This document shows positions 9,086 through 17,971 of a stretch of DNA of 64,000 bases, piece after piece. This DNA is from Candidatus Villigracilis adiacens (GTDB taxonomy: Bacteria > Chloroflexota > Anaerolineae > Anaerolineales > Villigracilaceae). The position numbers and the translations under genes were made by a program. Position 1 is the stretch's first letter. Every line of letters starts with the position of its first letter. Where the stretch lies: positions 496,001 through 560,000 of the forward strand of contig JADJBU010000022.1 of the NCBI GenBank assembly GCA_016703605.1, written 5' to 3'. The notes beneath the pieces are model-generated. The model searched no databases, was not told where the DNA came from, and worked only from the letters and a program-made list of their open reading frames with translations.

Positions 9086-9967
9086 ATGAATAAGTTTTTG
9101 GAACGACTGAACAGCGGGGAAATTCTGGTTGCGGATGGGGCAACCGGCTCAAACCTACAGAAGATGGGACTCAAACCCGGCAAGCCGCCCGAGGACCTCA
9201 TCATCGACGACCCGGATACGTTGTTGAAGCTCGCTTCATCTTTCGCCCGGGCTGGGTCAGACATCATCCTGACCTGCACCTTCGGCGGGACTCGTATGCG
9301 CATGAAAGACTCGAAGTATCAGGATCGCACTCCCGAAGTGAACATTCGTGCCGCAGAGATCGCCCGCAAAGCCGCTTCATTAAATAATGGACTGGTCGCC
9401 GGTTCGATGGGACCCGTTGGCGCAATCCTCAAGCCGTATGGTCCGCTCGAGTTCGACGATGTGAAAGCGACCTTCGCCGAGCAAGCCAAAGCCCTCGCCG
9501 ATGGCGGCGTGGACTTGCTCATCATTGAGACCATGTTCGCTTTGGAAGAAACGAACGCCGCCTTTGAAGGCGCGCGTTCGGTGACCGACCTGCCCATTGT
9601 GGTTTCATTCAGTTACGACCGCGGCACGCGCACCATGATGGGCGTCAAGCCGAAGGATGTAATGAAGCGTTACTCCGAAATGGGCGCGGCGCTCATTGGC
9701 GCGAACTGCGGAACGACCCTCGATAGTATGGAGGCGGTGGTGAAGGAATATCAAGCCGCCAAGCCCGATATGCCCTTGTGGGTCAAGCCGAACGCGGGCG
9801 TGCCGCACATGGACCTGGAAACCGAACAGGGCGTGTACGATATGGGTCCTGAAGACATGGCGACCTATGCCAAGAAGTATGTAGCTCTCGGTGCGAAGGT
9901 GGTTGGCGGCTGTTGCGGGAATACGCCGGAACATATCGCGGCGATTACAAAAGCGGCGAAAGGGTAG
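9086..9967 (+). CDS. homocysteine S-methyltransferase family protein
   Basis: 293 residues from the ATG at 9086, chosen over a GTG-type start at 9053 because AAGGAGAG lies 5 bases upstream. It is a TIM-barrel homocysteine-binding domain as in MmuM, BHMT and the N-terminal module of MetH. The three zinc-binding cysteines are Cys208 (GANCGTT) and Cys276-Cys277 (GGCCGNT). The N-terminal GATGSNLQ motif and PNAGVP are also present. It is expected to transfer a methyl group to homocysteine or a similar thiol, here probably from a corrinoid protein given the upstream RACo-like gene. It lacks the folate and cobalamin modules of full MetH, so partners must lie elsewhere. Confidence 0.9.
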   Translation: MNKFLERLNSGEILVADGATGSNLQKMGLKPGKPPEDLIIDDPDTLLKLASSFARAGSDIILTCTFGGTRMRMKDSKYQDRTPEVNIRAAEIARKAASLNNGLVAGSMGPVGAILKPYGPLEFDDVKATFAEQAKALADGGVDLLIIETMFALEETNAAFEGARSVTDLPIVVSFSYDRGTRTMMGVKPKDVMKRYSEMGAALIGANCGTTLDSMEAVVKEYQAAKPDMPLWVKPNAGVPHMDLETEQGVYDMGPEDMATYAKKYVALGAKVVGGCCGNTPEHIAAITKAAKG

Positions 9968-10004
9968 CGCTGCGCTTCGAGCCGGTACTCCCCGATGAAT
10001 CAAA

Positions 10005-10036
10005 AACGGTCACGCAGAAGCGTGACCGTTCGCTTT
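10005..10036. terminator. terminator between convergent methyltransferase and mreB genes
   Basis: A perfect 11-bp stem (AACGGTCACGC at 10005-10015 with 10020-10030) closes an AGAA loop. On the plus strand it is followed by TCGCTTTTTA. It sits immediately before the mreB stop on the other strand and can serve both genes. Confidence 0.8.
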
Positions 10037-11047
10037 TTATACCTGCGGCAAATTCCTGCGGATGACGTTCAACATGCCGAAGGCTTTCGATGCGCCCTGC
10101 ACCACGCAGGTCAGCGGATTATCGACGAGGTACGCGGGAATGCCGAGCGATTTGGTAAGCAATTTATCGACGCCGCGCAGGAGCGCTCCCCCGCCGCACA
10201 AGGCAACGCCGCGATCAATGATATCTGAAACCAGTTCCGGCGGGGTTTTTTCAAGAACCTTGCGCCCGGATTCAACGATCTGTTTCAACGGCTCCTGCAA
10301 GGCTTCCACGATCTCGCCGGTCGTCAATGTGACCGGGCGCGGCAGACCTGTGACCTGGTCCTGTCCCTGCACTTCCATACTGTTCTCGATGTCCTGCGGA
10401 ACCGCGGCTCCAATGCGGACCTTGAGCTGTTCCGCCGTCTGCTGGCCGATGATAACGCCGTATTTCCGGCGCACATAGGTGACGATGGCTTCGTCGAGGT
10501 CCATGCCGCCGAGACGCAGGGTGTCCGCCGCAACAATGCCATACATCGCCATCACGGCGGCTTCGGTGCATCCGCCGCCAAGACAGATAATCATATTTCC
10601 AGATGGGGAATTAATGGGCAGGTCAATGCCGATGGCGGCTGCAAGCGGCTGCTGGATGAGGTACGCCTCGCGGCTGCCCGCCTCCATGACCGCTTCGTAA
10701 ACGGCTCGACGTTCCACGCTGGTAACGCCAAATGGGACGGAGATCATCACGCGCGGTCGAAAAATCCGCATCGACCCACTGGCGCGTTGGAGCAGGTATG
10801 CCAGCAGGGTTTCGGTAATTTCATAGTCCGCGATCACGCCGCTTTTAAGCGGACGGGCGACTTCGATACTCTCGGGAACCTTTCCAAACATGTCACGCGC
10901 TTCCAGCCCAGCCGCGACCATCTTTTGGTCTTCCACTTCGATGGCAACGATGGTCGGTTCCTCCAGCAACACATTATTGTTGTCGGCGAAACGCGTGAAC
11001 ATGGTCCCCAGGTCGATACCCAGGTCTTTCGAGAACATCGATAGCAC
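10037..11047 (-). CDS. mreB: MreB/Mbl-family rod-shape actin homologue
   Basis: 336 residues, the usual MreB length. The actin-fold phosphate-1 motif is GIDLGTMFTRF near the N-terminus and the adenosine motif GGGALLRGVDKLL is near residue 290. The typical segments AGLEARDMFGKVPESIE, PLKSGVIADYE and MISVPFGVTSVERRAV are all present. The family polymerises beneath the membrane and directs lateral wall synthesis. The glycine-rich phosphate-2 loop reads LGGGCTEAAVMAM. The gene starts 6 bp after atpC ends on the same strand, so it is probably cotranscribed with the F1 ATPase genes. mreC/mreD are not adjacent, and other mreB paralogues may exist elsewhere. Confidence 0.92.
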   Translation of the reverse strand: MLSMFSKDLGIDLGTMFTRFADNNNVLLEEPTIVAIEVEDQKMVAAGLEARDMFGKVPESIEVARPLKSGVIADYEITETLLAYLLQRASGSMRIFRPRVMISVPFGVTSVERRAVYEAVMEAGSREAYLIQQPLAAAIGIDLPINSPSGNMIICLGGGCTEAAVMAMYGIVAADTLRLGGMDLDEAIVTYVRRKYGVIIGQQTAEQLKVRIGAAVPQDIENSMEVQGQDQVTGLPRPVTLTTGEIVEALQEPLKQIVESGRKVLEKTPPELVSDIIDRGVALCGGGALLRGVDKLLTKSLGIPAYLVDNPLTCVVQGASKAFGMLNVIRRNLPQV

Positions 11048-11053
11048 CAGGTT

Positions 11054-11494
11054 TTAATTCTCCGAATGTTGGAACGGGGAACCGCTTTTGCGGTAGCGGC
11101 GGACGGCGTCAAGGCGCAAATTGGAGCGGCGCAGGGCGGCTTCCATCGCAAGATACGCATCGGTATCGGCAGGGACGCCCTTCTTGAGGATTTCTTCGGC
11201 GCGTTTGCGGGCGGCTTCGGCGCGGTTTTCGTCGATCTCAGCCACGTTTTCCGCGGCATCGGCGAGGATGGTGACGATATCGGGCTGCACTTCAGCAACG
11301 CCTCCAGCCACAGCAAACACTTCCTCCACGCCGCTCTTGCGAACGCGGACAAAGCCATATTTCAGAGTCGTTAATACAGGCGCGTGTTTGGGCAAAATAC
11401 CCATCTCCCCACCCGCGCCGGGAAGCACAACAATGTCCACATCACCTGTGAACACTGTGCGGTCTTGCGAAACGATTTCACAACGAATGGTCAT
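11054..11494 (-). CDS. atpC: F1F0 ATP synthase subunit epsilon
   Basis: 146 residues. The N-terminal beta-sandwich begins MTIRCEIVSQDRTVFTG and contains the signature GEMGILPKHAPVLT. A C-terminal helical hairpin (about 90-140) has the Ala/Arg-rich pattern RAEAARKRAEEIL. This subunit sits on the central stalk, couples rotation and inhibits ATP hydrolysis. It is last of the four F1 genes and is followed at once by mreB. Confidence 0.95.
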   Translation of the reverse strand: MTIRCEIVSQDRTVFTGDVDIVVLPGAGGEMGILPKHAPVLTTLKYGFVRVRKSGVEEVFAVAGGVAEVQPDIVTILADAAENVAEIDENRAEAARKRAEEILKKGVPADTDAYLAMEAALRRSNLRLDAVRRYRKSGSPFQHSEN

Positions 11495-11507
11495 GGGGTT
11501 TTCTCTT

Positions 11508-11546
11508 ACTGATTACGAATTACGTGTTGCGTAATTCGTAATCAGT
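11508..11546. terminator. hairpin between atpD and atpC
   Basis: Perfect 17-bp arms (ACTGATTACGAATTACG at 11508-11524 with 11530-11546) surround a TGTTG loop. There is no clear T tract within the operon, so it may stabilise or attenuate the mRNA rather than stop transcription. A similar non-coding patch separates atpG from atpA (13867-13950). Confidence 0.6.
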
Positions 11547-11559
11547 AATTATTAATTGA

Positions 11560-12960
11560 TTAAGCCTGAGCGAGTTTCTCAGCGCGTTCGCGGACGTCTT
11601 CGATGGTTCCCGCCATCATGAAGGCCTGTTCGGGCAGGTCGTCGCACTTGCCGTCCAGAATTTCGCGGAAGCCGCGGACGGTGTCTTTGATGGCAACATA
11701 GCGACCGGAAATGCCGGTAAAGCGTTCAGCCACATAGAACGGCTGCGAGAAGAAGCGTTCGATCTTGCGGGCGCGAGATACGACAAGCTTGTCGTCTTCG
11801 GAGAGTTCATCGATACCGAGAATGGCGATGATGTCCTGCAAGTCCTTATAGCGCTGGAGAACGCGCTGCACTTCGCGAGCCGTCCGGTAGTGCTCTTCGC
11901 CCACGATATTGGGATCAAGAATTCGGGAGGTTGAGGCGAGCGGGTCCACGGCGGGGTAAATACCTTTTTCCACGATGGAGCGTTCGAGCGCAATAGTCGC
12001 ATCCAGGTGGGTGAAGGTCGCCACAGGCGCGGGGTCGGAGTAGTCATCCGCAGGCACGTACACCGCCTGCATGGAGGTGATGGAGCCGGTGCGGGTGGAG
12101 GTAATGCGTTCCTGCAATTCACCCATTTCAGTGGCGAGGGTGGGCTGGTAACCCACCGCGGAAGGCATACGACCGAGCAACGCAGACACTTCTGAACCGG
12201 ACATCGAGAAGCGGAAGATGTTATCCACGAAGAGCAGCACATCCTTGCCTTGATCGCGGAAATATTCCGCCATCGAGAGAGCGGTCAGCGCCACGCGGAG
12301 GCGCACACCAGAAGGCTCATTCATCTGTCCGTAGACCATGACGGTGTCTTTCATCACGCCGTATTCGATCATTTCACGGTACAAGCCGGTGCCTTCGCGG
12401 GTGCGTTCACCCACGCCAGCGAACACGGAGTTACCCTGATGCACAGAAGCCACCGAGCGGATGAGTTCCATGATGATAACGGTCTTGCCCGTTCCAGCGC
12501 CGCCGAAGATACCGGTCTTACCGCCCTTGGTGAAGGGCGCAATAAGGTCGATGACTTTCACGCCGGTTTCGAAAATTTCCACACGGGTGGACTGTTCTTC
12601 GAACGCGGGGGCGGAGCGGTGAATGGGATACTTGGTGGTCGCCTGGATATCGCCTTTTTTGTCGATGACGTTACCCAACACATTGAAGATGCGACCGAGA
12701 GTCGCGGGTCCTACCGGAACCGTGATTGGAGCGCCCGTGGATTGGGCAGGGAGTCCACGCTGAAGACCATCCGTGGAGTCCATCGCCACAGTGCGGACCC
12801 AGCTGCCGCCGAGGTGCTTCTGCACTTCGAGGACGAGCGGTTCCTTGCCTTCGCGGTCAACAGTGATCGCTTCGAACAGGTCGGGGACGTCCCCGTTGGG
12901 GAATTCAACGTCCACCACACCACCTAAAATTTGTACGACACGGCCGTTTGCATTTGCCAT
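11560..12960 (-). CDS. atpD: F1F0 ATP synthase subunit beta (catalytic)
   Basis: 466 residues. The Walker A motif is GGAGTGKTV, the Walker B is VLLFVDNIFRF, and the catalytic Glu lies in GVGERTREG. The N-terminal barrel begins GRVVQILGGVVDVEF and the C-terminal DELSEDDK segment is present. Beta subunits alternate with alpha in the F1 hexamer and carry the catalytic sites. It follows atpG by 12 bp. Confidence 0.98.
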   Translation of the reverse strand: MANANGRVVQILGGVVDVEFPNGDVPDLFEAITVDREGKEPLVLEVQKHLGGSWVRTVAMDSTDGLQRGLPAQSTGAPITVPVGPATLGRIFNVLGNVIDKKGDIQATTKYPIHRSAPAFEEQSTRVEIFETGVKVIDLIAPFTKGGKTGIFGGAGTGKTVIIMELIRSVASVHQGNSVFAGVGERTREGTGLYREMIEYGVMKDTVMVYGQMNEPSGVRLRVALTALSMAEYFRDQGKDVLLFVDNIFRFSMSGSEVSALLGRMPSAVGYQPTLATEMGELQERITSTRTGSITSMQAVYVPADDYSDPAPVATFTHLDATIALERSIVEKGIYPAVDPLASTSRILDPNIVGEEHYRTAREVQRVLQRYKDLQDIIAILGIDELSEDDKLVVSRARKIERFFSQPFYVAERFTGISGRYVAIKDTVRGFREILDGKCDDLPEQAFMMAGTIEDVRERAEKLAQA

Positions 12961-12972
12961 GATTTCCTCCGG

Positions 12973-13866
12973 TTATTTCGCGGCAAGCGCTTCCGCGCCG
13001 CCGACAATGTCCAAAATATCGTTTGTGATCGTCTGTTGACGAACTTTGTTGTACACCAATTGCAGCGCGCTGACGAGTTCCTTCGCGTTGTCGGTCGCAT
13101 TGCGCATGGCAACCATGCGGGCGGCATGTTCGCTCGCCTGCGATTCGAGAATCGCCTGGTAGACCTGCAATGCCGTAAAGCGCGGGATGATCTCATCCAG
13201 AATTTCACGCTGGTCGGGTTCGTATTCATACGCCGCGGAAGGTCCGCTGGATGCCTTGTGTTCAAAATCCTCCACCAGTCCTTCGCCTTCCAATTCCAGC
13301 GGGAGAAGTTTCTTCACAGTGGCGATCTGCCTGCCCATGTTGATGAAGTCGGTATAAACGAGGAATACTTCATCCACATTGCCTTTGTTGTATTCCTCCA
13401 CAGCCAGGCGGCCGATGGCGGATACGTCCATAAAGGAGGGAGCCGCGGGCAGATTGCTAAAATCTGCAATGACATCCTTGCGGCGGCGGAAGAGCAGGTC
13501 CCTGCCCTTGCGCCCGACCGCGATGTATTTAACGGGAACGGAATATTGGTCGAATTTTTGAGCGGTGTAACGGATCACATTGGAGTTGTACGCGCCTGCC
13601 AGTCCGCGGTCGCCTGTAACCACAATGGCGAGGGCGTTCTTTACCGTGGGGCGCTTGACCAAAAGCGGATGCAGGGAGTCACGGCCGGGTTGTTCGGCAA
13701 CGTGACGCAGCACCTGCCACGCCTTGGTTGCGTAGGAACGTGTCGCCATGACCGCATTAATTGCCTTGCGGACCTTGCTGGCGCTCACGGTTTCCAGCGC
13801 GCGTGTGACCTGTGAAATGTTCTTTACGCTCTTAATTCGGAGCCGCATTTCACGAGCTGAAGCCAT
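12973..13866 (-). CDS. atpG: F1F0 ATP synthase subunit gamma
   Basis: 297 residues forming the rotor shaft. The N-terminal helix is MASAREMRLRIKSVKNISQV and the C-terminal helix contains AMRNATDNAKELV. The central Rossmann-like domain has VTGDRGLAGAYN. It lies between atpA and atpD in the standard order. Confidence 0.97.
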   Translation of the reverse strand: MASAREMRLRIKSVKNISQVTRALETVSASKVRKAINAVMATRSYATKAWQVLRHVAEQPGRDSLHPLLVKRPTVKNALAIVVTGDRGLAGAYNSNVIRYTAQKFDQYSVPVKYIAVGRKGRDLLFRRRKDVIADFSNLPAAPSFMDVSAIGRLAVEEYNKGNVDEVFLVYTDFINMGRQIATVKKLLPLELEGEGLVEDFEHKASSGPSAAYEYEPDQREILDEIIPRFTALQVYQAILESQASEHAARMVAMRNATDNAKELVSALQLVYNKVRQQTITNDILDIVGGAEALAAK

Positions 13867-13950
13867 AAGATTAGTTCCTTAGTTATTCGTTGATTAGTGA
13901 TTAGTTCGTGGTCAGTAACTTGACACCTGACACTTGAAACCTGGCGCTTC

Positions 13951-15609
13951 TTATGCTTGCCAGCCCGCGCGGAAGCCATCGAGGGCTTTCGTCAAAGCGG
14001 CGCGGTTATCGTCGGAGATGGTCTTCTTCGCCACAATGTCCTTGCCGATTTCCGGGTGGGAAGTTTCCATGTAGCGGATGAGGTCCGTCTGCCATTGAGC
14101 CATCTTGTCCAGTGAAACACCGTCGGCGTAACCGTTGGTACCGGCGAAGATGACGATGACCTGATATTCGAATTCCATCGGCTGGTATTGCGGCTGCTTG
14201 AGGATTTCCTGCATTCGCTGACCGCGTCCCAACTGCTGCTGGGTGGACTTATCGAGGTCAGACGCCATGAGCGCGAACGCCGCCAACTCGCGGTAGGCAG
14301 CCATGTCGAGGCGCAAGCGACCCGCGACCTGTTTCATCGCCTTGGTCTGGGCATCGCCACCCACGCGGGAAACGGAGATACCCACGTTCACCGCCGGGCG
14401 GATACCTGCATTGAACAGGTTGCTTTCGAGGTAGATCTGACCATCAGTGATCGAGATCACGTTGGTCGGAATGTAGGCGGACACGTCGCCGAGCAGGGTT
14501 TCGATGATCGGCAGCGAAGTGAGCGAACCACCAGTTCCCTTCACCTTGACGGCTTTGAAGCCATCACCCTTTGCCTTGGCTGCTTCTTCCGCTTCATGCT
14601 TGGAGAGCGGACCGGTGTAGACCTTGCCGTCCACGCCATCTTTGGCGTCGGCGAGATCACTGCCAAAGTCGTTCTTCACAACCACAAATTGATTGGCGAG
14701 GCGCGCGGAGCGTTCCAACAGGCGCGAGTGGAGGTAGAACACATCGCCGGGGTAGGCTTCGCGTCCGGGAGGACGGCGGAGAAGCAGGGAGACCTGACGG
14801 TACGCCCAGGCGTGTTTGGAAAGATCATCGTAAATGATGAGAGCATCGCGACCGGTTTCCATGAACTCTTCACCGATGGCGGTACCCGCATAAGGAGCAA
14901 TGTATTGAAGCGCGGCAGATTCATCTGCAGAAGCCATCACAATAATGGTGTGGTCCATTGCGCCATATTTTTCAAGGATGCCGAGGGTACGGGCAACAGC
15001 CGCTTTCTTCTGACCGACCGCCACATAGATACAGGTGACGCCCTTGCCCTTCTGGTTGATGATCGCATCAATGGCGACTGCGGTCTTACCGGTCTGGCGG
15101 TCGCCGATGATCAACTCGCGCTGACCGCGACCGATGGGGATCATCGAGTCGATGGACTTGATACCGGTCTGCACCGGGGTATCCACGTCCTGACGTTCCA
15201 CCACGCCGGGGGCAATGCGCTCGATGGGACGGAAGCCCGTCGTCGCAATCGGACCTTTGCCGTCAATCGGCTCGCCCAGGGCGTTGACCACGCGTCCGAT
15301 CATCGCATCCCCCACCGGCACGGAAGCGATGCGTCCCAACCCCTTGACGGACATGCCTTCGGTAATGCCTTCGTAATTCCCCATCACGATCACACCGACG
15401 TTGTCGCTTTCAAGGTTGAATGCAACGCCGATCACGCCGTTGGAAAACTGCACAAGTTCCTGCGCCCTGACGTTCGCAAGACCCTGCACGCGGGCAATGC
15501 CATCGCCCGCTTCGAGCACAACGCCGGCTTCGCTGACGTTGAACTCGGGCTTAAATCCATCTATTTGTTTCTGCAGATCGCTCGTGATCTGCTTGATCAA
15601 GTCTGACAT
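13951..15609 (-). CDS. atpA: F1F0 ATP synthase subunit alpha
   Basis: 552 residues, slightly longer than the usual 500-510. The P-loop is GDRQTGKTA. Further family motifs are SIGRGQRELIIGD-like (PIGRGQRELI), the nucleotide-pocket segment YAGTAIGEEFME, and PAVNVGISVSRVGG with its conserved Arg near the non-catalytic site. The start at 15609 has GGAGGCTACCGA just upstream. It is the first gene of this F1 block. No atpB, atpE, atpF or atpH gene precedes it, unlike the common atpBEFHAGDC order, so Fo and delta must be encoded elsewhere. Confidence 0.97.
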   Translation of the reverse strand: MSDLIKQITSDLQKQIDGFKPEFNVSEAGVVLEAGDGIARVQGLANVRAQELVQFSNGVIGVAFNLESDNVGVIVMGNYEGITEGMSVKGLGRIASVPVGDAMIGRVVNALGEPIDGKGPIATTGFRPIERIAPGVVERQDVDTPVQTGIKSIDSMIPIGRGQRELIIGDRQTGKTAVAIDAIINQKGKGVTCIYVAVGQKKAAVARTLGILEKYGAMDHTIIVMASADESAALQYIAPYAGTAIGEEFMETGRDALIIYDDLSKHAWAYRQVSLLLRRPPGREAYPGDVFYLHSRLLERSARLANQFVVVKNDFGSDLADAKDGVDGKVYTGPLSKHEAEEAAKAKGDGFKAVKVKGTGGSLTSLPIIETLLGDVSAYIPTNVISITDGQIYLESNLFNAGIRPAVNVGISVSRVGGDAQTKAMKQVAGRLRLDMAAYRELAAFALMASDLDKSTQQQLGRGQRMQEILKQPQYQPMEFEYQVIVIFAGTNGYADGVSLDKMAQWQTDLIRYMETSHPEIGKDIVAKKTISDDNRAALTKALDGFRAGWQA

Positions 15610-16006
15610 TCGGTAGCCTCCGCCAAAAAATTCATTTTACGTACAAGAACCCGGATAAGGGGCTTATCCGGGCAAAATTTCTTTTATCTTGTGACTTCGT
15701 GAGTAAGCGCACAAGCGCGCTAATAATACCTGAAAGGAAGGGGATTGTCTAGTTGCCGACTTTCAAATGGATTTAGGCTGAAAATAATGCCCAAATTGGG
15801 CAAACACTGCCGGTCTGACGGCAGGCTGCCGCTTCGGGCTGCGCTGGTTTCGTGAATTATCAACCTCACGTTACGCGGGGACGCGTCGCATCAGCCTGCA
15901 ATAGACTCGTTTCGCGCGTAGTTACAAGGAAAAATCCGCGCTCTCTGTGTTCTCTGCGGCAATTGCCTTTGGCGTAAGACGAGGGAACGCTCTTCAAGGC
16001 GTGGTA
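15610..16006. other. non-coding region upstream of atpA with leader hairpin
   Basis: No gene is visible. A perfect 10-bp hairpin (CCCGGATAAG at 15650-15659 with 15663-15672) lies about 40 bp before atpA and would be in its leader. The rest (about 15780-15990) contains patches resembling the dispersed repeats, for example CTCACGTTACGCGGGGACGCG, close to the ends of the element at 17701. Confidence 0.5.
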
Positions 16007-16567
16007 TCACTTCAAGCCGGGAATCAGGAACGGCGTTTTTTGTTTGTAATCGGCGTAAGACTCGCCGAAATTGCGCAGGAGTTTGCGTTCTTCGAAGTAC
16101 GCGCCGATCAGGACGTATAACGTCACGCCGAGATAAAAGACCAGCGAGTTCCGACTCATGTTCGGGGTGAGCCAGACGAAGAACAAACTGAAGGTGTAAA
16201 GCGGATGCCGCACCAGTTTGTACAATCCGCGCGTCACGAGTTGACCGGGTTTCTCATCCTCGAAAAGCTGGCGCAAGCCGATGAACGAAAGCGAGTCGGT
16301 TTGCAGGAATGCGGCAAGCAGCAACAGGGCGGAGAGGGCTTGCCCGCCATACATGACGTAGTTCCACGGAACGGGGACTTGATAGAGAGGCTGGTCGTCC
16401 AGGGTCGCGACCAGATACAGAACGGGCGCGAAAGAAACAACGGAGAATATGTTGTACCCCAGCCGGTAAAAACGGGACTTGAACATATCTTTTGCGAAAT
16501 GCGAGGCAAGCAAGGAGTGGACAACGCCCCACAGGGCAAGCGAGAGAAGGATGAGGAGGGTGTTCAT
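16007..16567 (-). CDS. NnrU/isoprenylcysteine-methyltransferase-like membrane protein
   Basis: 186 residues with about five hydrophobic segments. The C-terminal part has the ICMT/phospholipid-methyltransferase-like pattern LVRHPLYTFSLFF, then EERKLLRNFGESYADYKQ, the cofactor-binding region in that superfamily. The N-terminal half resembles NnrU (LALWGVVHSLLASHF). It may methylate a thiol or lipid at the membrane, but the substrate is unknown. The gene is isolated between the F1 genes and the CRISPR array, transcribed away from the array. Confidence 0.75.
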   Translation of the reverse strand: MNTLLILLSLALWGVVHSLLASHFAKDMFKSRFYRLGYNIFSVVSFAPVLYLVATLDDQPLYQVPVPWNYVMYGGQALSALLLLAAFLQTDSLSFIGLRQLFEDEKPGQLVTRGLYKLVRHPLYTFSLFFVWLTPNMSRNSLVFYLGVTLYVLIGAYFEERKLLRNFGESYADYKQKTPFLIPGLK

Positions 16568-16651
16568 GCGGTTTAGATGCGCCCGGGGCGGGATTCGTTA
16601 CAGGGATTAAAGACAAAACCTCCGAAGTTCTGGCAACCACGGAGGTTTCTG

Positions 16652-17421
16652 GTTTCAATCCTCTCAATAGAGGCGGGGCGATTCGTACACAGGTGTTGCA
16701 TGGCTGTCGTCATCCCCACCTTAGTTTCAATCCTCTCAATAGAGGCGGGGTCCGGTCGACGTGCGCATGGTTTCAATCCTCTCAATAGAGGCGGGGCGAT
16801 TCGACGGAGGGGCGTTGTAGGGGGTTTCAATCCTCTCAATAGAGGCGGGGCGATTGACGGGACCGAGTGCGGTATGTTTCAATCCTCTCAATAGAGGCGG
16901 GGCGATTCGTACGTGCAGGCGGAAGCTGGCACGTCGCGTTATGGTGCGGTTTCAATCCTCTCAATAGAGGCGGGGCGATTCGTACCCAGGTGGGATGTTT
17001 CAATCCTCTCGGGGGGCGGGGGGGGCCGCGGGGGGGTTTCAATCCTCTCAATAGAGGCGGGGCGATCTGTACTGCAGGAGAACTAATCATGAGCAACATT
17101 TGTTTCAATCCTCTCCAATAGAGGCGGGGCGATCGTACATCCTCTGGATCGCAACCGAGCACGGGAGCAATTGTTTCAATCCTCTCATAGAGGCGGGCGA
17201 TTCGTACGGCAACGGGTAAAACTTGGCGCGTTTACGTTTCAATCCTCTCAATAGAGGCGGGGCGATTCGTACCCAGCAGGCACACGAACAGGCGGGTCGC
17301 GACTTGGCTCGTTTCAATCCTCTCAATAGAGGCGGGGCGATTCGTACTTTTCGAGGTATAATATCATGAACAATAAGGCTAATAGTTTCAATCCTCTCAA
17401 TAGAGGCGGGGCGATTCGTAC
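16652..17421 (-). CRISPR. orphan CRISPR array, 13 repeat copies, several degenerate
   Basis: The repeat is 37 bp, starting GTTTCAATCCTCTC and ending CGGGGCGATTCGTAC on the plus strand, with an internal palindrome CCTCTCAATAGAGG. Copies begin at 16652, 16724, 16770, 16824, 16876, 16949, 16997, 17036, 17102, 17173, 17236, 17311 and 17385. Six copies are perfect (16652, 16876, 16949, 17236, 17311, 17385). The others carry indels or lose their 3' end, and the copy at 16997 is cut after 14 bp by a G-rich run. Good spacers are 35-38 bp; those after degenerate copies are as short as about 11-20 bp. Read on the minus strand the repeat ends ATTGAAAC, the usual 8-nt crRNA tag of type I/III systems. Transcription is therefore probably minus, with the leader to the right of 17421. 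No cas gene is in the window. Confidence 0.95.
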
Positions 17422-17651
17422 TCTGGCTTTTTTTGCTCACTGAATCGCGGGTAAGCGCATTATATCACCGCTTTTCGCCTGCTTGTACCGACCCTGCGAA
17501 CCTCGGGGATGGCACGCGTAAAACCATGCAAAACCGGATGTGGCGTGTTGCATGCCGTCTCCACAAAAGAACGTCATACGCCGCCGCTCGCAGCCGTTCA
17601 CAACCGATCTCCATTTGCGAACGGTAATCGCATGATTTGACAGCCAAAACA
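17422..17651. other. probable CRISPR leader and non-coding region
   Basis: No convincing gene is seen. The part next to 17421 (CTCTGGCTTTTTTTGCTCAC, then an A/T-rich stretch TTATATCACC) is in the position expected of the leader, given the minus-strand direction inferred from the repeat. Confidence 0.4.
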
Positions 17652-17684
17652 AAAAGGCAGACGGCAGCGAACCGTCCGCCTTTT
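17652..17684 (-). terminator. terminator-like hairpin
   Basis: Arms AAAAGGCAGACGG (17652-17664) and CCGTCCGCCTTTT (17672-17684) pair over 13 bp with one G-T mismatch. On the minus strand the stem is followed by TTTTTGTTTT. It could end transcription of the HerA-like gene beyond the inserted repeat element, shielding the CRISPR leader. Confidence 0.6.
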
Positions 17685-17700
17685 CAATCTCCAATTACCA

Positions 17701-17965
17701 ACTCACCTTACGCGCGATGTCATGCTGAGTAAGTCCACGGCGGGAAGGAACGCCGTTCCAAGAGAAGGAACAGGGGGTTCGGCGCGGGGACGCGCGAATC
17801 GCCGGGGGGTTGTAAAAATACCCGGCAAAACGCGAAAAACCGCCGAAAATGGGTTTGAAAACCCCTTGTTTCTTTGGAGCGAAGCGAAGCAGTTCTACGA
17901 CTGTCCCAGAGACCCTTCGCTCCACTCAGGGTGACAATCTGAAGGGAGAACTGCGTAAGGTGAGT
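17701..17965. mobile_element. 265-bp MITE-like element with 13-bp terminal inverted repeats
   Basis: The ends are perfect 13-bp inverted repeats (ACTCACCTTACGC at 17701-17713 and its complement at 17953-17965). Both are flanked by the direct repeat TACCA (17696-17700 and 17966-17970), a likely target-site duplication. No transposase is inside. The element lies 6 bp beyond the HerA-like stop codon. A shorter inverted copy is at 20732-20840, and part of its right side recurs near 42121-42160. It is a non-autonomous, presumably transposase-mobilised repeat. Confidence 0.75.
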
Positions 17966-17971
17966 TACCAA

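Noticed and set aside
14188..15606. 472-residue open frame opposite atpA
   Set aside because: The real gene on the other strand is certain; this is an antisense shadow.
16573..17440. Open frames across the CRISPR array with repeated NRPASIERIET-type peptides
   Set aside because: They are translations of the 37-bp DNA repeat; the frame changes with spacer length.
17695..17971. Short frames (76-83 residues) inside the 265-bp repeat element
   Set aside because: They lie in a non-coding MITE-like element and have no recognisable protein character.
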